Positions 60,301 through 64,000 of a stretch of 64,000 nt of DNA are shown piece after piece. Origin of the DNA: Saturnia japonica (taxonomy: Eukaryota; Arthropoda; Insecta; Lepidoptera; Saturniidae); NCBI GenBank assembly GCA_033032175.1, contig CM065309.1, forward strand, positions 2,108,001 to 2,172,000, in the 5' to 3' direction. The position numbers were made by a program, and so were the translations under genes. Every line of letters begins with the position of its first letter. Positions within the stretch are counted from its first letter, which is position 1. Under the pieces are notes generated by a model that saw nothing but the letters and a program-made list of their open reading frames with translations, ran no database searches and was not told the origin of the DNA.

Positions 60301-63300
60301 GTTACTAATATATTAAATTAAATAAATGAATACTGCGAATCCTAAAACGACAAGTGCCATTGAACTCAATTAAAAGTGACAGCAAGTGATATAATATTCA
60401 TTGTTTAGATTCATATTAAATGTCAAACAGAAAATAGTCTATGATTAAAAAGTCGCTCGTCGAATTTCGATCATGGGCGACTGCTACTTTTATTAAATGT
60501 GTCACATAGTATAGGCGAATTTACGATTCTTAAACGCAACATGGATTATTATACATTCTTTATTGCACAGAAAAATACAATTAGATAACTTAGTGCTAAA
60601 AAACATTCTCTACCAATCTTTCAGGGGAGCAAGAGAAAGATATATTCAAGGGGTTCATAATATAAAGTAAAAAAAAAAAAAATCTTGCCGATATTCAACT
60701 GCCCGAAGTAAAACATACGTAGCGAATACTTGAAGAAATCCCGAGAGTTGGCTAGTTGGTTGTCAATAGGAAGCGAATTTTACAGTAGTGCTCCTGTTAC
60801 GGTGAAAGGTTGGTCGCAAAAATTACTATGATGACTTGAATTAAAGAATCAGAAAGTCTTAGTTGTCTATTGTGCATATCAGCGAAATATTGAAAAAGTG
60901 TTTTTTAAACATTTAGGGGATTTGGGATTATTAAGTACGGAGCAAAGAAGAGAAGACGTTGCCGAATAAGTAGCCATTTTAACCTGGTTCGGTATTCAGA
61001 TACACGATCAAACTTCTAAAGACGGAAGATGAAACGGATATAGTTATTAAATAGACGATCAAGTTAATTTAAAAGATTATCTGAGAGGTCCAAATAAGCA
61101 ACGTCTACATAATCCTGAAGAGGGAATAAAGGGTATTTAATAGGGAAATCTTTGTATCAATAGGAAGAAAGTTTTTCAAAGGCAAATGAAGAAAGGCATA
61201 AAATTTTCTACGAACTTTCTTGACTTAGTCTACCCTGCAAAATTTAGTATCGATGACTATACTAAGATTTTCCACCATAGTTGAGTAGGGATTATTTTAT
61301 TTGTTGTATTGAAGAGGAATCAAAAAAATAAAATCAATTTTAGTAAGCTGTTTTGAGCTACCAATTATAATGGATTGACACTTCGTAGAAATAACTTTAA
61401 TCTCGTAGGATTCAGACGAGGAAAGTAAATTTGAGAGGTCCTTGTTTAAAGTATTAGTTACAGCTGATAGATCCTTTATTTCACAATGCAGATACAATTG
61501 TAGGTTGTCAGCATAGATATGGTAGTAGGATTGTAAAATAGGCGCAAGATAATTTATAAAAATGGAAATAATAATGTACATACACTGCGCCTTGTGGAAT
61601 ACCAACTTCTAGAGCACACCAGTTTGAATAGCCATTATTGACGTGAACAGCCTAGTGATGAACTCAGAGATAAGATGAAAACCATTCCAGCGATAAGAGC
61701 GAAAACTGAAGACTAAAAAGAGCGGCAATTGGAAGATCATGATCAACAGCATTATATGCATTGCTAAAATCTATAAGGACCAATAGTGTGACCATACATT
61801 TTTCCATATTATTTCTAATGTCTTCTGTGATCTCGAGTAGAGCTACTGCAGAACTACCAGTATTACTGAATGCCTGACTGAAATTGTAAGTAGTAACTTG
61901 CTTGGATGGATTTTGAGTACCAAAACCATTAAGAAATAAAATACCAATGTGGAAAAATAATAAAAAAAAACCACAGAAAGACTGATCTACAGCTGTAGCG
62001 GCGTACTAAATAGTTCTACAAGAATTGTATGCCATAATACAGTTGATTATATTTTTATCCAAGCAGATAAAATATCTACTATAATAGTATATATTCACAA
62101 ACCCCAAATTAAGCCGTGGCTCGAACACGAAATATGAAGAAAAGATGTGCTGGTCGAGTTTTGGAAGACAGAAATAGTATAAATGAAAAAAAATTGACTT
62201 AAATTAGATAAAAAAATACTTACTTGATACTTGAGTTTTGAAGATGATTTTCATAATAATTAAACAGAAAAAATATTGGCCTGGTATTATAAAGAAATAC
62301 ATCGAAAACCACCAAGATATTGTTTAAATAGTCACTTCGCTCTGATCGAAACTCGCAATCGAACACGATGATTCAATGAGGAGCCGAGACCTATTTTTGT
62401 TCTTTTAGTCTCCTCCGCTAGACTCTTTCGCAGTCCAAGTCTCAAGTATGGAAAGACTGTTTATGTAATAGAATCTTAACAAAAAGACTTTAGCTAAAAA
62501 ATATAGGAAGGGAAAGGATACTGAAGTAGAGTCTAGTTCAGATCAAATATCTGTCCTTATATGCAATGAATTTCTTTACAGAGTCAACGTTGGGAGTGAA
62601 AGTGAATGCTCAGAATCAATCAACGGAACCATTCCTAAAGGCATTTGAGGAAATATGTCGTTTGGACTCGGCTCGTGTATGTCAACCGTGGCTTCACGAT
62701 GACACTGTTTACAAAATGACTTCATATTACAAAGATCACAGGGAAAATAAATCGGTGATATGTAGTTTCATTGATAAGGTAAATTTTGCGAACTAATTAC
62801 TGCAATTTCAGTTATGTTTTTAATTTATTTATGGACGATAAATTTATAGGTTCACGTACGTAATAGTAATATGCAGATACATTACTTTTATAATTTATTC
62901 AAGTATCAAGCATTGTAAATATTTTATAATGTGAAAAAATCGCCTTGTAATATTTTGAAAGCAATTGCAACGCGTCCCATAGCTTGCTCTGTTCATTATT
63001 TCAATAATTTATTATGTAAGTGATTTATACTACCTGTAAATGTTTTCAAAATATAAACTGATATTTATTACAATAAAATTTGAATTTTTCAGATTATCAA
63101 ATCCAAACGTAAGTCAATGGAAGAAGACAAGAATAAAGCAGAATGTGATCAGGGTGTGTCTTAATTAATATACGCTTCTGTAAAGCCTTCGTTCTTTTTA
63201 TATTTCTTCATCTAGAATTTCTTTGTTCATCTATATTTGCACAAACTGGCCATAATTATTGATATATATAATATTCAGTTATTAATTATGACAGTTATGA

Positions 63301-63877
63301 TAGTAAAATCTTCCTATATTATTAGTTTCAGAATTTAATTATACTGGTTTAAAAACTTTCTTGGAGCTACTCATTGAAACGTCTGGTGGGAAGAAAGGTT
63401 ACACAGACGTTGAACTACTAGAGGAGACTCTGGTGTTGGTTCTTGCTGGAACTGATACTTCAGCAGTTGGAACTGCATTCACTACTGTTATGCTGTCCAG
63501 GCACCCTGAGGTCCAGGAAAAAGTTTACCAAGAGTATGTTACTTGTATTTAAATTATTAGTTATTAAATAATGGCAATATATTATGTGGTTACAATGAAA
63601 GCAATTTAGTCTGAATCAGAATAATATGTGTATCCATTTAAAAAAAAATTAAAATATTGTTATAAGTAATATAATAATTGTTATATAATAATTGGCTTGT
63701 TAAAAATATATTAATGTATAATTAGGTTACAAGAAGTATTCGGTGACTCCGACAGGCCTATAGTTTCGGAGGACTTATCTCGGCTTAACTACTTAGATGC
63801 TGTGATCAAGGAAACCCTCAGGCTATACCCATCAGTTCCAGTTATAGTCAGAAGAGTAGATCAAAACATAACTTTAC
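54380..63877 (+). CDS. Cytochrome P450, CYP4 clan (CYP340-like), 3' end outside window
   Basis: Exons: 54380-54536, 56947-57036, 59394-59504, 59826-60011, 62582-62778, 63093-63153, 63332-63533 and 63726-63877. They join in frame to 385 residues plus one base. Microsomal haem mono-oxygenase family. Seen: an N-terminal membrane anchor (MLFQIFVIVLAVWMFAI); the C-helix WRPRR at 123-127; the I-helix oxygen-binding AGTDTS at 306-311; the K-helix ExxR (Glu364, Arg367 in KETLR). The haem-binding FxxGxRxC loop should lie beyond 64000. All splice sites are GT/AG. The blocks GNGSVFAP and RPRRKILAPTF are what I associate with lepidopteran CYP340; CYP341 is possible. Introns 1, 2 and 5 (2410, 2357 and 2570 bp) are swollen by repeats. 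The start is the only Met before the anchor. Substrate unknown. Confidence 0.9.
54697..56064 (+). repeat. Dispersed repeat X, copy 2, interrupted by an R1-like LINE
   Basis: The left part 54697-54935 and right part 55668-56064 line up with 53493-54136. The break falls at the AAGTA / GGCCATGTC point of copy 1. It is in intron 1 of the P450. Confidence 0.82.
54941..55667 (+). mobile_element. 5'-truncated R1-like LINE inside repeat X
   Basis: A frame to the stop at 55327-55329 encodes the LINE C terminus: LRLTQVLSGHGCFESYL, then a CCHC knuckle (C-x2-C-x8-H-x4-C in CHHCGCAEDTAQHTLAVC), then an Arg/Glu-rich end. The 3' untranslated region contains TTAGTCGGTAAGAGTCCGAC and ends in an A-rich tail at 55647-55667. 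GC content is far above the flanks. It is related to, but clearly different from, the LINE tails in the palindrome. It lies sense-oriented in intron 1 of the P450. Confidence 0.85.
56535..56785 (+). repeat. tRNA-derived SINE, 5'-truncated (family B)
   Basis: GGTCCTGGGTTCAATTCCCA near 56561-56580 has the B-box (GGTTCAATTCC) inside a T-arm-like stem (CTGGG/CCCAG). It is followed by ATTGGGTTTTTCTATGAAAT, CAGCTCGGAGTTTG, ACATTGGCACACCTCTGCCT and CCTTCGGGGATACAGGCGTG, and it ends in a GTAT microsatellite tail. The A-box side is missing. It is not a functional tRNA. Located in P450 intron 1. Confidence 0.8.
56757..56781. repeat. (GTAT)n microsatellite tail of SINE
   Basis: About six GTAT/GCAT units closing the family B SINE. 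Confidence 0.85.
57405..57733 (+). repeat. tRNA-derived SINE, apparently full length (family A)
   Basis: An A-box-like TGGCTCAGTGG at about 57417 and a B-box-like GAGTTCAAATCCC at about 57452 give an internal RNA polymerase III promoter. A conserved body follows (GGGAAACATCGTGATGAAAC, GGCAGCTGCACTTGGGATCC, GGCTTAGCATGCTATCACC) and an A-rich tail at 57720-57733. Fragments of the same family are at 3506, 8440 and 24515. Located in P450 intron 2. Confidence 0.8.
58185..58345 (+). repeat. Dispersed repeat family D, copy 4
   Basis: AATCATCCAAATCGGTTCAT, CTGATCATCCATTAAAAAAA and ACATTCCAATTCAGTGACC follow the family order. Located in P450 intron 2. Confidence 0.7.
60177..60500 (+). repeat. Dispersed repeat family F, copy 2
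   Basis: Matches 36406-36750 in order: GTGAAGCAAAAACTTTGTAC, GAGAAGGAGTGCAGAAAGCT, AATACTGCGAATCCTAAAAC, GTGACAGCAAGTGAT and GTCAAACAGAAAATAGTCTA. Located in P450 intron 5. Confidence 0.8.
60750..61850 (-). pseudogene. Decayed LINE reverse transcriptase (CR1/Jockey-like) in P450 intron 5
   Basis: On the minus strand: LLVLIDFSNAYNAVDHDLPI (near 61790-61730); then VGIPQGAV near 61600; then YHIYADNLQLYLHCEIKDLS (near 61520), where the catalytic YADD is YADN (second Asp is AAC, 61504-61506); then CQSIIIGSSKQL; then ENLSIVIDTKF and LKNFLPIDT near 61270-61150. The order is that of a CR1/Jockey-type reverse transcriptase. Stops, frame changes and the catalytic change show it is dead. It is antisense to the P450. 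Confidence 0.78.
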
Positions 63878-64000
63878 GTAAGTTTTATAAAGAAATTCAT
63901 GGAAAATTATATTACTACTTTAATAAAGGTGATTTTTAATCTTCTTGTTTTAAATTCTCAGTCTTTTTTACATTCCATTATCACCGATCAACCTTCTTCT

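Overview
The window is AT-rich, intron-containing and packed with degenerate transposons. The organism is an insect, very probably a lepidopteran. The evidence is a tandem array of secreted carboxylesterases, a CYP4-clan P450 that looks like the lepidopteran CYP340 group, RTE-type LINEs with (ATG)n tails, R1-like LINEs, mariner/Tc1 elements, a Helitron helicase scrap and tRNA-derived SINEs. I see no prokaryotic features and no CRISPR array.

Real genes (all on the + strand):
(1) Esterase 1: exons 5956-6087, 6766-8066 and 9395-9590, with a candidate signal-peptide exon at 5436-5525.
(2) Esterase 2, complete: exons 16454-16525, 19682-19813, 20290-21593 and 23780-23957, 561 aa.
(3) Esterase 3: exons 36818-36949, 38329-39629 and 44115-44298; its first exon was not found.
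(4) A cytochrome P450: eight exons from 54380 to 63877. It runs off the right edge, so the haem-binding exon is outside the window.

The three esterases have the same intron positions and phases (0, 0, 2), so they are tandem duplicates. All keep the Ser-Glu-His triad. The oxyanion-hole His-Gly-Gly motif is canonical only in esterase 3; it is Tyr-Gly-Gly in esterase 1 and His-Glu-Gly in esterase 2. With the neighbouring P450 this is a small cluster of detoxification or odorant/hormone-degradation type genes. No substrate can be read from sequence alone.

Mobile DNA fills the rest. Esterase 2 intron 1 holds a 5'-truncated RTE LINE with a 17-bp target-site duplication. Esterase 3 intron 2 holds a badly decayed DDE transposase, and its intron 3 holds a nearly full-length but broken RTE LINE. 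Between esterases 2 and 3 lie a mariner and a Tc1/mariner-type element, both with recognisable terminal inverted repeats, a ~0.9 kb MITE-like element containing SINEs, and an odd complex-repeat block. Between esterase 3 and the P450 are a large palindrome carrying R1-like LINE tails next to a 100-N assembly gap, and a decayed coding remnant. P450 intron 1 holds a repeat split by an R1-like LINE, plus a SINE. P450 intron 2 holds a full-length-looking SINE, and intron 5 holds a decayed LINE reverse transcriptase.

Limits: exon boundaries come from reading-frame continuity, GT/AG sites and comparison among the three paralogues. Family names for repeats come from motif recognition, not from database searches. 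I found no clearly new biological system. The most unusual items are the oxyanion-hole changes in two paralogues, the palindrome beside the gap, and the foldback element at 11.3-11.7 kb.
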